From NCBI GenBank assembly GCA_011319805.1, contig SJRY01000277.1, forward strand, positions 62,001 through 126,000: a stretch of 64,000 bases of DNA, written 5' to 3'. Position 1 is the stretch's first letter, and each line of letters starts with the position of its first letter. The stretch comes from Macrocybe gigantea (lineage: Eukaryota > Basidiomycota > Agaricomycetes > Agaricales > Callistosporiaceae). The translations under genes and the position numbers were made by a program. Below, piece after piece: positions 24,227-35,123 of this stretch. A model generated the notes under the pieces. It was not told the DNA's origin and ran no database searches. It was given only the letters and a program-made list of their open reading frames with translations.

Positions 24227-24555
24227 ATGGGCAAGAGTGCGAAGCTTCACAAAAGAACGGTAATTTTGGCAATTATGAAAGTAGTTTTGATGAACTTGCT
24301 AATTCTCCATGATATCAGTCAAAAAAATTGAAGTCATGCGCTGTCCCCAGCGCATCGTCGATGATCAATGTCACGACCCAATCCCATGTCAACGTAGCGA
24401 GAAAGAAGGCTACGTTGAAAGAAAAGTCGAAAGGCAAAAGCGAAGCCGGCAAAGACGGCCTTCTTGGAGGCGCAGACTATGTCACGCTGATGATGGGCGG
24501 CCGGAAGAAAGCCAAAGAGGAAGCTGAAAAGCTTCTCCGCGTGGATGCATCGTAA
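24227..24555 (+). CDS. Small basic conserved hypothetical protein
   Basis: Exons 24227-24259 and 24319-24555 give 89 residues. The N-terminus MGKSAKLHKRTSKK and the run ARKKATLKEKSKGKS are strongly basic, suggesting a nuclear or nucleolar, RNA-binding or ribosome-assembly protein. The C-terminus GGADYVTLMMGGRKKAKEEA ends in a short amphipathic helix. I have the impression of a conserved fungal small-protein family with this GK..K-HKR start and GADYV-LMMG motif, but I cannot name it. The intron lies directly after the eleventh codon with a clean GT-AG junction. Confidence 0.72.
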
Positions 24556-25632
24556 TAGCCATGTTGTGAGTTAGCGTATCTCTATTGCCTGTGAAGTAGA
24601 GCCCTGAGGCTTCATTGTTATGACAGCACTGGTGGATGATGCAATTAGGGCTAGACTATCATCTCCCGGCTGATTTGCTGTCGAGAGCATATTATTTCGC
24701 TGGGGCGCCGCAAAAAGCTGCGATCGGAGCCGATTCCATCGAACGAGCGTTCGTCAATTCATACTGGGCTGTCTTCATACGTATAGGACGGTTCACAGTA
24801 GCATCTTAAAGTTGAGCTAAGCATTTTTTGTCGGTTGGCACTTATCACACTGTATATCTTGTAAGCCGTCTCGCATTTCGGCCTTTTTCCATCGGACCTC
24901 GGAACAAGTCTTTGAATGCGTGAAATACACCAGACGACAAGCATCCATCAATCCAGACGTCACCGGCCTCCCAACCACGGTTCCTGACTGCGTTGCTATC
25001 TTGGTTTAGAAGATCGCCAACTCGGACGGCAACTCAAGGACACCTCATTCAGCTCAACGTGTTTTTCACATCATGAGACCATAGGCCATATTGAACCCCA
25101 ACTTTCCGTGGCGCGAAGTCTTCTAGGTAATGTCAAATCGAGTGGCGATATGCTTCCTAGCGATTGAGTCACAGCCATAAGATGCACCATAAGATTGTCA
25201 TTCCGGAAGCGACATAATCAAATTAACGTTCAAATTGTCAATCATAGCCCCAAAGCTGCTCAATTCGTCGGTAGCCATCCGAATGGGAGGTTGCAACTAT
25301 TCTGACATCCGACGCCTTCGTTTTGCCTTGACATGCGGTGCCTATTAGTGCACATGATGCCTCTGATATTTCGCTGCTGATACGGATCTCATCCCTCTCT
25401 GCAGCCACAACCACACCAACAACACACAGTGGTGCGCAGTGGCGCCGCAAAATATAAGCATCTTCTTGTTATTCTGCGTCTCATTACCTTGGTATCAAGG
25501 AGTCATCCATGCCTGATGACTATCTATCACCTCCGTTAACCTATCGCCCTCAGCAAGGCACCAACGCAGAGCCTTCTCAGATCAGGATGGCATCCGGGAC
25601 CTCGACCTTTCTCACACTGTCTGGAGGTACAA
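24556..25632. other. Intergenic stretch, no gene seen
   Basis: Just over 1 kb with frequent stops in all frames and no recognisable motif. A 70-codon minus-strand frame at 25238-25450 has no start context or splice partners that support it. Confidence 0.45.
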
Positions 25633-25639
25633 TATAAAA
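25633..25639 (+). promoter_or_regulatory. TATA box of the secreted cysteine-rich protein gene
   Basis: TATAAAA lies 95 nt upstream of the start codon at 25728. A canonical TATA box at this distance fits a strongly or conditionally expressed secreted-protein gene. Confidence 0.55.
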
Positions 25640-25727
25640 ACCTGTCACTGGGCTAACCGTCCAATCCAGTATCTGCTTTATCGCCTCTCCTTCGTCTGTT
25701 GCACAGACCTTTCTTTCCCTTGGTATC

Positions 25728-26129
25728 ATGAAGGTATACTCGCACCAATTGTCACGGTGATGAAATGTACTAACCAGATACCAAACTGCCCCGCATCTTC
25801 TCCAGTTCTTCGCCGTCGCCGCTACCGCCGCTTTCTTCTTCTCCGCCCTAGTCTGCGCTAGTCCGGAAGCCTCAGGTCTCGGCAAGCGCGTGCGTAACAC
25901 GATCCCACCGATTCAACCAGGACTGCGAAATCTGACGTCGATGTATATCCAGGCTTGCACACCGTCCAAATGCCTTTGCAATAAAGTCCAGGGCGAGTTC
26001 TGTGGCACGAGCACGATCAACCCCGACTGTGTCAAGGGACACGTGTACGAGTGCAACGGCAAGACCGGCGAGACGTGCGATTTTGGGATCAGAACCTCGT
26101 GTGTCAAGTGCAACAAGCTATCCTGCTAG
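25728..26129 (+). CDS. Small secreted cysteine-rich protein
   Basis: Exons 25728-25733 (ATG AAG only) and 25806-26129 give 109 residues. Splicing to the AG at 25805 creates a clear signal peptide, MKFFAVAATAAFFFSALVCA, followed by a short propeptide ending in a Kex2-like KR (ASGLGKR). The mature chain has ten cysteines in about 80 residues, including CTPSKCLCNK, EFCGTS and SCVKCNKLSC, enough for five disulfide bonds. It resembles the effector-like small secreted proteins common in mushroom-forming fungi, but I recognise no specific family. The intron contains an ACTAAC branch point. The first exon is only two codons, so automatic annotation could easily miss the signal peptide. Confidence 0.78.
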
Positions 26130-26569
26130 ATCGCAGGCTGGGCTCTGGCTTGGGATGGAGATGCTCTATCTTTTCTTTCCTTTTTTTCGCCGTTCATTCA
26201 TGAGATACCTAGTGAAGTTACTAACCTGTATTTAATTCATCACACGGTCTTTCATGCATGTTGTTGCTCAAGCCCCAAGCAAAATGATAAAATTCGAAAA
26301 GAATAACAGAAAATTGACTGCGCATCTATGCCGGAAAGGCGCGCCGCATACACCTGTCCGGCTCTAAAGTCCCCAATGGGTAGAAAACTCGGAAGCGGCC
26401 TCGAATCAATAAATTACGAATAAGTGAGGAGGGTTTTTTTTTGAACGTGCATTTGGTCGACACAAGCGCCAGCCCCCGGACCTCGCACGGCGAAGAGCGC
26501 TACCGGCGAGGCCCTTGGCACCAGGAGCGGCGCTCGGCCTTAAGCCCGAGGCCCAACGACAAGGGAGCA

Positions 26570-26611
26570 CGAGGAAAGGCGATTCAAAGCGAATCGCCTC
26601 ACCCTTCCTCG
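26570..26611. repeat. Inverted repeat / hairpin
   Basis: Inner arms AGGCGATTC (26577-26585) and GAATCGCCT (26591-26599) flank a 5-nt loop. Outer arms CGAGGAA (26570-26576) and TTCCTCG (26605-26611) extend the stem to 16 pairs, with a 5-nt bulge on one side. Confidence 0.75.
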
Positions 26612-27107
26612 GGACGTACCTTTTTTATGTTGCTTGAGGTCCCCTTCATGATATATGCGTCGGTCTTCATCTGCACCGCTCCCCAGAAATGCTCACGACT
26701 CCATCAAACCCCAAAATTAGCCGCCCAGATAAAAAAAATGAGTGGACGACATGATAGGGACAAATCGCTGGTCGACAGGAAGCGTGAGACATGCCCTCGA
26801 CGCGAAGATGAGGAGACAGAAGCAAACGTCTTGAGGCACACAGGACGGAAGACCATGTCGCCAGAATGCCAGGGGACGGGACCAGGATATAGAAAAATCC
26901 AAGAGCTTGGCTAGGATCTAGACGTGTTCGGTCTTGAGGCACACAACAGCTCCGCCGCGCGCGACCGGCGTTATACGATCCCTAGGTCGGCGCCTACCCA
27001 AAGGTAGTGTCTCATAGTCCTTTAACGCGTCGGCCAATATCCAGGCTTGTCCTTTATTATATCTTCCTGCCTTCGTGACGTTTTGCGTTTTATTGAGCCG
27101 GCCCGCG

Positions 27108-27144
27108 GAATGCACCAGTCCTGGAGACGTCACCATACCGTCTC
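27108..27144 (+). repeat. Palindromic repeat, copy A (right half only)
   Basis: Starts at the loop GAATG, continues with CACCAGT and GAGACGT, and ends at CTC, matching the right arm of copy B. The left arm is absent or replaced by unrelated GC-rich sequence, so this copy seems truncated. Confidence 0.6.
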
Positions 27145-27271
27145 AATATTCCTAGATATTCATAAGTGAGCTTGATAAACGAATACATCATCGTTCTACG
27201 TACCTTGCTTGCTGCGCCGTATGTGGCGAAGAAAGAAGAAAGTCAGTATGGCCTCGACAACACCCAATCCT

Positions 27272-27334
27272 GAGATGGCGGACAACGTCTCACTGGTGAA
27301 TGCACCAGTCCGGGAGACGTCTTCCAACCATCTC
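27272..27334 (+). repeat. Palindromic hairpin repeat, copy B
   Basis: Arms pair as GAGATGG/CCATCTC (outer), ACGTCTC/GAGACGT (middle) and ACTGGTG/CACCAGT (inner), closing on the loop AATG. An unpaired CCGG lies on the right side between the inner and middle stems. Confidence 0.8.
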
Positions 27335-27404
27335 GCCCATTCTAAACAACGGTCAGCGATGATGCCAGAAAGGAACAGAGCCATGCCACACACCCTTCAT
27401 CCTC

Positions 27405-27467
27405 GAGGCGGCGGACGATGCCTCACTGATGAATGCATCATTCCAGAAGACATCGTCCGACCGCCTC
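27405..27467 (+). repeat. Palindromic hairpin repeat, copy C
   Basis: Outer arms GAGGCGG/CCGCCTC and GGACGATG/CATCGTCC pair perfectly. The inner ACTGATG faces CATCATT around the same AATG loop, with one mismatch at the stem base. Same length as copy B. Confidence 0.8.
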
Positions 27468-27483
27468 ATCCGACTCCCAGGAC

Positions 27484-27531
27484 GATGGACGGTGTCTCAC
27501 TGATGAATGCATCAGTCCGGGAGACGCCATC
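27484..27531 (+). repeat. Palindromic hairpin repeat, copy D
   Basis: Arms GGTGTCTC/GAGACGCC (one G-T pair) and ACTGATG/CATCAGT around the loop AATG, with the same unpaired CCGG on the right as in copy B. The outermost arm is degenerate (GATGG/CCATC). Confidence 0.75.
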
Positions 27532-29627
27532 CAGCCGCCCTACCAATTCTAAGCATACACTAAGCATACATCAACAACCAGGTCAAGGAAGAGGCAGAGC
27601 GCGCCACCCACTTTTTCTCTCTTTCGCTGATTGTGGCGCATGGAGAAGAAGATCAGCGAGCCATTCTTTTTTTCTTTCTCTTTTGTTCTTGTTTCGGCAA
27701 CGTCAGTCCAAGAGCCCGCAAGAGCCACCCTGACCAGTGCGAAAGGGAGAAGAGCGGCGCCACATTAGCGTCGACCGATCATTGATCGTGCAGCGCCCGT
27801 AAACGGGCGTCGGCGCAGTGGGTACCGCGACTATCGCTGGCCAGACCGATGAAGCAGACCCGTGGCGTCGCGTCGACTCCTCGACTGCGGAATAGACTCT
27901 GCGGACTCTGGATCTGTGTGCATTCTTTAATTTTTGCTTTTGAGTACCAAGGCGAGCGTAGGCTAGCTACGCCTCGACCTGAAAGCGAACGAGGGCAAGG
28001 AAAAAAAAATGAAGGAACGGCAGGTGAATACGCACCTAGAGCGAACTGTGACCATGTCCGAGAATTCGTCTCGTCAGTAGTCAAGTCCATTATATGCTTA
28101 GTCGTCAATCAATGCGCCACATTCGCGAAGGGAGGTGGCTCGCTTGTCCTGAAGGCGTTTCATCGTCGACTTGGCCCACTTCGTCGAAACCAGCGAGAGC
28201 AGAAGAGGGATCGCGGAGAGGCAGCGTGGAAGAGAGGAGGATAGCGGACAAGATAGAGAAGTTTTGGCGAGTGAGCCACCCTTTATATACCCAGAGGTGG
28301 CTGACACAGAGCAAAATATTCCCAGAAAAAGCAGTGTCGGAAGTGAATTTTTTTCTGTGAATCAAGTGGCCTTGTGACGGCATGTGCACGTTTCCTGCCA
28401 AGTAGAGATAGGCACATCAAGACGTTACTTCTTTTCTGTGCATCTTACCAGACAAAACATCGAGTCAATAAATCCAGAAGGACCCAAAGAACCACGAGTG
28501 ATCGGAGAGGAAGGGAAAGGGACCTATGAAGCCGTGCGATGACGCGTGCAGCGTGGCGAACAGGATGACAGGGATAGGGTTGTGTCTTCGGCACGAGGAT
28601 ATCGTTAAAACGAGGAGCCCCGGGATGCCAGAGTTGGGACGCCACAAGAGGTTGACAAGAGAACATTCCCAGGGAAAGAAAATGGGCCACAGGAAAGGCA
28701 GTTTTGACCAGTCCAAATTTCAAGGCCCGCTGTGTAGAAAATGCAGTGCAGAGAAGCCAGATTGTCGAGTTGCTCGAGTCAATAGAATGTTTGTGTCTTT
28801 CCTTTTTTTCTTCTTCTTCAGGGGGAATCGCGGCCGGAGTAAAAGGAAGACAAACATGTGCCTTGTTTAATTCTTGATGCTTCTGCTGTGGGCAGCATAG
28901 GGGCTGCTTAGACTTGTATATACGATGTTTCTTGAAGCCTTGATATGGCGGACAAGGTCGAGCACGAGAACAAAATACGCGTTTCCATGCCACTCATGGG
29001 TATTGTATTATCTGGATTCCTACAACGCTGTAAACAAAGTGAGCCAACTCGCCCAAGCGCAAGCGAGTATTACACGCACCTGAATGCAGTAAGAAGCTGT
29101 GTCGAGTCTGACAAGGCGGGAAAGGGAAAGAGAAGAAACGCGTGGTGATGGAGATGGCGCGTCGTTCGGAGGTAGATCGCGACGCCCTTGTGATTCCCTG
29201 AAAAAAAGCGCCTTCATGTCAGTATGCGCCTGATGCAGTCATAGCGGCCTCGTGGATCAGCGGAACAGCCATGAAAGTGACGGCAATTCAGGCTTTTTCT
29301 GAGGAAGACGGACGCGTCGCGAAGAGTGGCAAGGTCATCCCGATTTGGCCACAAGACCCTGTACGTACAACATGTGTAAATAGTCCAAAATAGCTTGGCA
29401 CCAACATTTCCCAGATTTCATTGCGTCGTGGCAAAAACAGTGCTGACGATTTGACGCGCTGTAATGGAATCCGAGCTGTGTTCGGGTCAAGAAATTCAAA
29501 ATGTTTTGTTGCATTTACAAGTGCCTCAGTGACTTGTCCTGGATACAGATGTGATGATTTTCAAGTCATCATAAGGAGTGCATGCTGCCAACGTGCCCGA
29601 AGACGAATTTCCCCCATTCCGCCAGTC

Positions 29628-30904
29628 ATGTCGCTCGTCCGCCTCGTCCTGATGTCTGCTTTTCTTGGCGCATCCTCGTTTGCATGTGGCGTCTTGCCCC
29701 TGTCATTCGTCTTTTCCAGTGCGTGACCTCAATAAACCAAGCATGGCCATAAAATAAACGGCGCTGCGGCGCAATCTCCAGAAAGCCACCTGGACCGCCT
29801 GACGGCACTCGGGACAGGCTTGCTCCTCGGGACAGCGCTCGGCGTCATCATACCAGAGTGAGTTACGAGCGGTGCTCAATTACCTCAACCGTGCCAGTTG
29901 CCCCATGCTGACCCGCGCCCGCTGTCACAACTTGAAAGAGGCATCGAAGCCGTCGTCGCGTCGCCCAGCCATTCCACGGCGTCCGCGACGGCGCCGACCT
30001 CCAAAATCGCGCTCTCCCTCCTCTTCGGCTTCACCTGCATGTTCCTCATCGAGCAGCTCGTCGCCCCGCACTCGCACTCGGCGCATCCACACAATCGCGG
30101 CATCGGCTGTATAACCTCAACACCGTCACACCCAACACGCTCGAGTTTGACGCGGAGCTCGGCGAGCTCGAGCTCGAAGCCGGCTTGGGCGAGGGAAGCA
30201 GCGGTGGTGGGAACGTCAGAGTAGAAGCTGTGAAGGACAACACGTCGTCTCGAGCGCAGGAATCGCATGCATATGAAGACGACCTCGCAGTTCCCCGCGC
30301 CGTGCCGCTGACGTTCGGACTCATCATCCATGGCCTAGCCGACGGCCTCGCTCTTGGCGTGTCCTTCCTCCCCTCCGGTTCTCCGTCACCAGACGTCTCG
30401 TCTTCCCTCTCTCTAATCGTTTTCCTCGCCCTCGTCATCCACAAAGGTAAGCCTCACAGCCGACGTCTAAGAACTAGGTTGATCGTCGCGGTGCAGCACC
30501 GACATCCCTCGCTCTCACAACCTCTCTCCTCGCCACCTCCCTCCCGCGCGCCAAATGCCGAAGACACCTCGCCGCGTTCAGCGCGTCCACGCCGCTTGGC
30601 GCCCTTGCGTCCTACCTCCTTATCTCCTTCCTCGGCGACAGCCGTGACGGCGCTGACGGCGGATGGACCGGCACCGCCCTCCTTGTCTCCGTGAGTACAC
30701 CATTAACATAATCGAGCTGTGGTGAAACCTTCGTACATGCAGGGTGGCACCTTCCTCTACGTTGCAACTGTCCTGCAGCCCGTGTCGCACCAGCCAAGCA
30801 ATGACGACATCCGCCCCGCGACGCGCATGCTCTTTATCGTCTCCGGCATGTTTATTCCCTATATTCTCAGCACTGTGCTCAGCCACGACCACCGTCATTC
30901 GTGA
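29628..30904 (+). CDS. ZIP family metal transporter (ZIP9/ATX2-like)
   Basis: Membrane transporter moving zinc or manganese into the cytosol from outside or from the Golgi. It starts MSLVRLVLMSAFLGASSFAC with the first helix. Then come RLTALGTGLLLGTALGVIIP, ALSLLFGFTCMFLIEQL, the signature helix GLIIHGLADGLALGVSF with the metal-binding H and D, a following helix LIVFLALVIHK, and the C-terminal GGTFLYVATVLQ and MLFIVSGMFIPYILS helices. A histidine-bearing loop (APHSHSAHPHN) follows helix 3. Between that loop and YNLNTVTPNTLEFDAELGEL (about 30085-30115) the frame changes with no clear intron, in a way that one missing base would explain. At least four introns interrupt the gene. Family assignment is firm; metal and membrane are inferred. 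Confidence 0.85.
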
Positions 30905-31161
30905 CCTCTATACTGACGACTGTCATTTATCTGCGCGACAACTGTTGTAACACTGTGAGTTATGAGCAAAGTGGCCCTGTTTTTGTACCTTGGCACTGAC
31001 ACAATTCTTCAAGAAGATAGATTGTTATTTACTAGAGCTGCTTTATGTACCACACATCTTACACCGATATTCTCATTGCAAGGACCGAAATGGTCAATAG
31101 ACATGCAAATGCGCTGGTATATCGCCCGTTGCTTGACTTCAATCTAGTGCTACATCGATGA

Positions 31162-32946
31162 TCATGGAGATTTCAAAAGATCCTGTCCATTGTTCTTGTG
31201 CTTTGCAAGCTCGTTGCGCCACGATTCCCAGGAATTCCCATACTTCCTCACCAAAGATGCCAACTCGTCTCTCTGTTCCTTCTGTAAACGCGTTCAATCC
31301 AAGTGAGCCAAGAGTCGAAGGAGGATTTGCAAGGAGTCCTCACCAAATGCCACGGCATCTCGCCGCCATACACGTCCGTGAATAGTTCGCCGACTTCGCA
31401 TCGCTTCAAGCTCTCCGCACGCTTGAACGACTTGAGCACATCCGCTTTGAGCCGTGCTTTGAGCTCCTCCTCGGCCTTGGCATCCCACCAGCCGTGCGAC
31501 TCCATGAACAGCCGGAACCGCACAATAGGGTTGTCGATGCGCTTGCGGTCCTCGACCTCCGAGCGCGCGCGATAGGCGAAAGAGTCGTCCGAGGTCGAGT
31601 GATGGCCAACCCTGCTCTGGAATTTCAGCCACGTCCAAGAGTAGGATGCGGAGATGCTCACCGATAAGTCATGGCCTCAACCAAAACCGCACGACCCTCC
31701 TGCAAAGTCCTTCGTCGCGCCTCGCGCACGGCATTGATGACGGCCAGTATGTCGTTCCCGTCAACTCTGACCGTATCTATGCCATATCCAGGCCCACGGC
31801 TGGCGATGCCATCGCCATGGTATTGCTCTGCGGCCGGCGTGCTGATCGCAAAGCCATTGTTTCTGACTATGAACAAGGCTGGACTCGGTACGGTAGAGGC
31901 CAGCAGTAAGCCAGCATGGAAATCTGTAGAGAAACCTCGGATGGAATGCTGAGGATATGAGAGGGTTGCACGGACCTCCTTCCGAAGCAGCGCCTTCCCC
32001 GAAGAAACATGCCGCGATGTTACGTGACCTCCGACTCTGTGTCCGGTGCAGAGCGTACGCCACTCCTGCAGCCTGGGGTATCTGTGTCGCCAGTGGCGAC
32101 GATATGGTTAGGAAATGATGCTTCGGAGATCCGAAATGCTGTGTTTAGGAATTCTGACGTATCAGCGTTAACGACCAAACTCGGCAACGATGGTGCTGCT
32201 TACGACTGGCATTTGTCTGCCTTTTCCAGAGGTGTCCTCCTCGTTTCCAAAGCATTGCGCCATGACATCGTCTATGCCGAAGCCCCTCCAGAGCAAGACG
32301 CCCATTTCGCGGTACTGACCTGAACACACGTTGGCAAATTGTGAATAATGGATAGAACAATACTAGCCTAGAACTCTGACATGTCATCAGTTGTCAGTGA
32401 AGTGAGTCAAGGATGCGTGGCGTACTCGTCGTCCGATTCTAGAGCAGCGGCAGAACCAACGATGGTTGCCTCTTCGCCGTGCTACTGCAACTCAGCTGGG
32501 GGCAACTTTGGATCACAGGCTGACGGCTCACAGAAGTCATCTGACACGCATATATCAGCATTATTCGCAGAGGAGAACAGAATAAGTGTACATAGAACGA
32601 AATCTTGCCCTGTCTCTGTACATTGTACAGAATGTTGTCAAGAGTGGGCAATAACTGCATGTGCTCGTACAGCCTGCGTGCAAACCTTTCATCTATCTAT
32701 GCGAAATGAGCTCTGACCATGCCGATGGCGTCTGATAGAGAAAACTCTCACTTCCGGAAGCTCCGCGCTATCTATGGGCTTGCCAGCACCATCTAGGACG
32801 CGGTAGGTGGGTATGATGGACTTGTCTTGCGTGACAGAGTTGAAAAAGTTTAGCTTGGAGACGATAGGTGACTGAGAGTTAGGAAGATGGCCTGCAGACG
32901 TTGCGTATGCCCTGGCTGCCCAACGTCGAGCAGCTGTCCGGATCAT
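31162..32946 (-). CDS. BCKDHA: 2-oxoisovalerate dehydrogenase E1 subunit alpha (BCKDHA)
   Basis: Thiamine-diphosphate-dependent decarboxylase subunit of the mitochondrial branched-chain 2-oxoacid dehydrogenase, acting on the keto acids of valine, leucine and isoleucine. The start [20 protein letters not shown] is a mitochondrial presequence. Reading through numerous introns gives [128 protein letters not shown], and [14 protein letters not shown]. The last is the loop phosphorylated by the BCKDH kinase in animals. The C-terminus follows a final intron as [15 protein letters not shown] to a stop at 31162. It is divergent from the membrane protein at 33310. Confidence 0.93.
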
Positions 32947-33309
32947 GGTGGTGCGGTAGAGAGGAGTGGTGTCACGTGCAAGACGAATGCGGGGAGTGTA
33001 CGATCGACGTAATTTGAGTGATCGACGATCGCGTCTGTCATTAAGAGCCGATCGCGTCTTGCATTGAAAGTTCTGAACATTGCAAAAGAAAGGTAGACGT
33101 TGGAATTGCTGGCTTGTAACATTTCATTATCTCAGGGGTCCGTGTAACCGTATCACTATGGGCGGACCATGGTTACCACATTAAAAACACCGTCGCTGTT
33201 TCGGCTAACCAGCCACTTCTCCTTCTCCCCCTCCCGCTCCTTTCCCGCCAACACGCCTCCAGCGGTGCAGCCGTTATTATTATTTTCCATTTCCTTTTCT
33301 TTATAGGCC
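32947..33309. other. Divergent intergenic region
   Basis: About 360 bases between the starts of BCKDHA (minus) and the single-pass membrane protein (plus). It contains repeated CGATCG-type motifs near 33000-33050. No gene was seen. Confidence 0.45.
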
Positions 33310-35123
33310 ATGGTCCTATTCTTCTCCAGCGCCTCTGTCTTGATCTTTTTCTCTTTGCTCTTCTCCTCACAAGCCGTCCTTTCGTTCGACTTCAAGTTTT
33401 CCCTCTCCGAGGTGCAACAGTGCGAGCCAGTCTCCATCGCTTTCCTCCGCAATGCCAACGTCAGCGCCGCCCCAATGTCCCTGACCCTCCTGCCCTTCGC
33501 CTCCCGACCCGTCTTCGTCCCCATCCCCAACGTTGCCGCCAACTCCTCCGGCATCTCCGTCTCCTTCTTCCCCTTCTCTGCTGGCACAAATCTCCTTGCT
33601 GCTCTCACAGACACGTCGGGACGGATCGTAGCACCAGTCTCCGATGTCATCCGTGTCCTCCCCTCGCCGTCCGGCAACTCATCTTGCCTTGGTGCTGCCC
33701 AGGCCAACGTTTCTATCCCTATTTACACGGTCGACCGGCAGCCTAGTCAATGCCAGGACTTCACGATTCTCTACAACCGTACCGTCGTCACCAGCCCTCC
33801 CGAGATACGGCTTTTCCAGCCTAGGGGTATTTCCTTTCTCCTCAATAGGACCAACGAAGACCCGAACTCGGGCACCGCGGACTACCTCATGAACTTTAGC
33901 CGCGACAAGGAGGTCCTTCTATTCATAGATGACGGCCAGAACCACCAGCAGACGACGTCGTTGCTTACCGGTAAAAGATTTCGCCATTCATAAATTTCAA
34001 TCAGTGCTTATCGATTTATCTTCTACCAGTTGCAGGGGACTCTGCAAGCAGCAAAAACTGCTTGAGAAAATTCGACGATAATGACGCAGACTATCAAAAA
34101 CCCAGCACTTCCAGTTCATCCAACACTTCCACAAGCATCTCCAAGCCCGTCCTCATCGGCGCGTCTGCCGGCGGAGGAGCCATCGTCCTCGTCCTGATCC
34201 TCGGTTGTCTCTTTGTCCTCCGCGAACGCCAACGCCGCCTCTCCTCCAAGCTCAAGTTCGACCCCGCCCTCATCGAAAAAGGCGGCGTCGAACCCGGCAC
34301 GGGCGCAGGAAAATTCACGGTGAATGCTAGCCGCACGCCTATGCCCACGCGAGAGCCCATCATGCTCGGAAAAGGCTTCGTGCGCGACCCGCCTTACACG
34401 TCCAAGGTCTTCCTCTCTCCGACTTCCGACACCTTCTCGCGCCACAGCCTGTCGTCTTGGGCCCAGCCGCTGCCCGACGACCAGCGCTCGCCTCCCGTGA
34501 CGGCCACACACGCCGCTAGGTCCGGCTCGATGGGCAGCATCGACTTGGCGAACTGGAAGGACTCCCTGGGTGCGCCCGTGTCGGTGTCGTTCCCGCAGGA
34601 CGACCACTTGTCGCTCAACTCGCTCGACATCGAGGGCATGCTCAACATGGCGACCGTCCAGTCCCGGCGTGGCAGCGACGAGATGGGTGACCCCGCGCTT
34701 CTCGTGCCGCACTCGCCTGCGCACTTGTATATGCACACACCTTCGCTCAGCCCGATGCCCGAGCCTGAACCGACGGAGCCCGGAAACACCGGTTCAAGTT
34801 CAGACACCCCACCACAGCTCTCACTCCAGGCGGAGAGCCTCGAGCCGTCGCAGCCTGCGGTGCTGAGACGGCCGCTTCCCGGGCGGAGCCACTTCCGCAC
34901 GCCTTCCGGTGTGCCCGCGGACCTCCCCTCCGTGGCGTATTCATCATACTCCATAGACCCTTTTGGCGACAGCCACCACGTCAGCGCATCCGCTGGCCCG
35001 TCACAGCCACAGGTAGTAGGCCTACCATCCTCTCCACGCAATGGCGGGGCGCGAAATCCGCAAGAGCGCAATCTTAGCCCTGTCAGCAGCTTGAGCGAAG
35101 GGCATTTTGGCATCGCCCGTTAA
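33310..35123 (+). CDS. Single-pass membrane protein with secreted N-terminal domain
   Basis: Exons 33310-33970 and 34036-35123 join to 582 residues. A signal peptide (VLIFFSLLFSSQAVLSFDF) precedes an extracellular domain of about 220 residues. That domain has several N-glycosylation sequons (NVS, NSS, NRT) and a few cysteines (QQCEPVSIAF, SSCLGAAQANVSIPIYTV). A Ser/Thr-rich stalk (STSSSSNTSTSISK) leads to one transmembrane helix, IGASAGGGAIVLVLILGCLF, then a basic stop-transfer RERQRR. The cytosolic tail of about 300 residues is rich in Ser/Pro and disordered. This layout is common in basidiomycetes and resembles wall-stress sensors, but I recognise no WSC or Mid2 domain. Function unknown. 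Confidence 0.8.

Larger units (their letters stand above)
26130..29627. other. Gene-poor region with palindromic repeats
   Basis: About 3.5 kb with no convincing gene. Several long open frames exist (for example 28445-28993 minus and 27209-27733 plus), but they lack family motifs and look like chance openings in GC-rich DNA. The region contains strong hairpins (26570-26611 and the repeats at 27108-27531), a CGCCCG/CGGGCG inverted repeat near 27790 and K/E-coding purine tracts near 28800. It could be an old transposon nest or a structured non-coding transcript. Confidence 0.5.

Noticed and set aside
27209..27733. 174-codon plus-strand open frame over the hairpin repeats
   Set aside because: Repeat copy C falls in a different frame from B and D, so the repeat unit is not maintained as protein. 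The pairing of arms explains the similarity better. Not fully excluded.
27849..28244. Overlapping open frames on both strands (about 110-130 codons)
   Set aside because: Both are low in recognisable features and mirror each other in GC-rich DNA. No motif supports either.
28445..28993. 182-codon minus-strand open frame
   Set aside because: Includes a polyglutamate/lysine stretch from a purine tract, no family motif, no splice partners and odd composition. Taken as a chance opening.
34116..35113. Long minus-strand open frames of 206 and 239 codons
   Set aside because: They are shadows of the GC-rich coding tail of the single-pass membrane protein on the plus strand.
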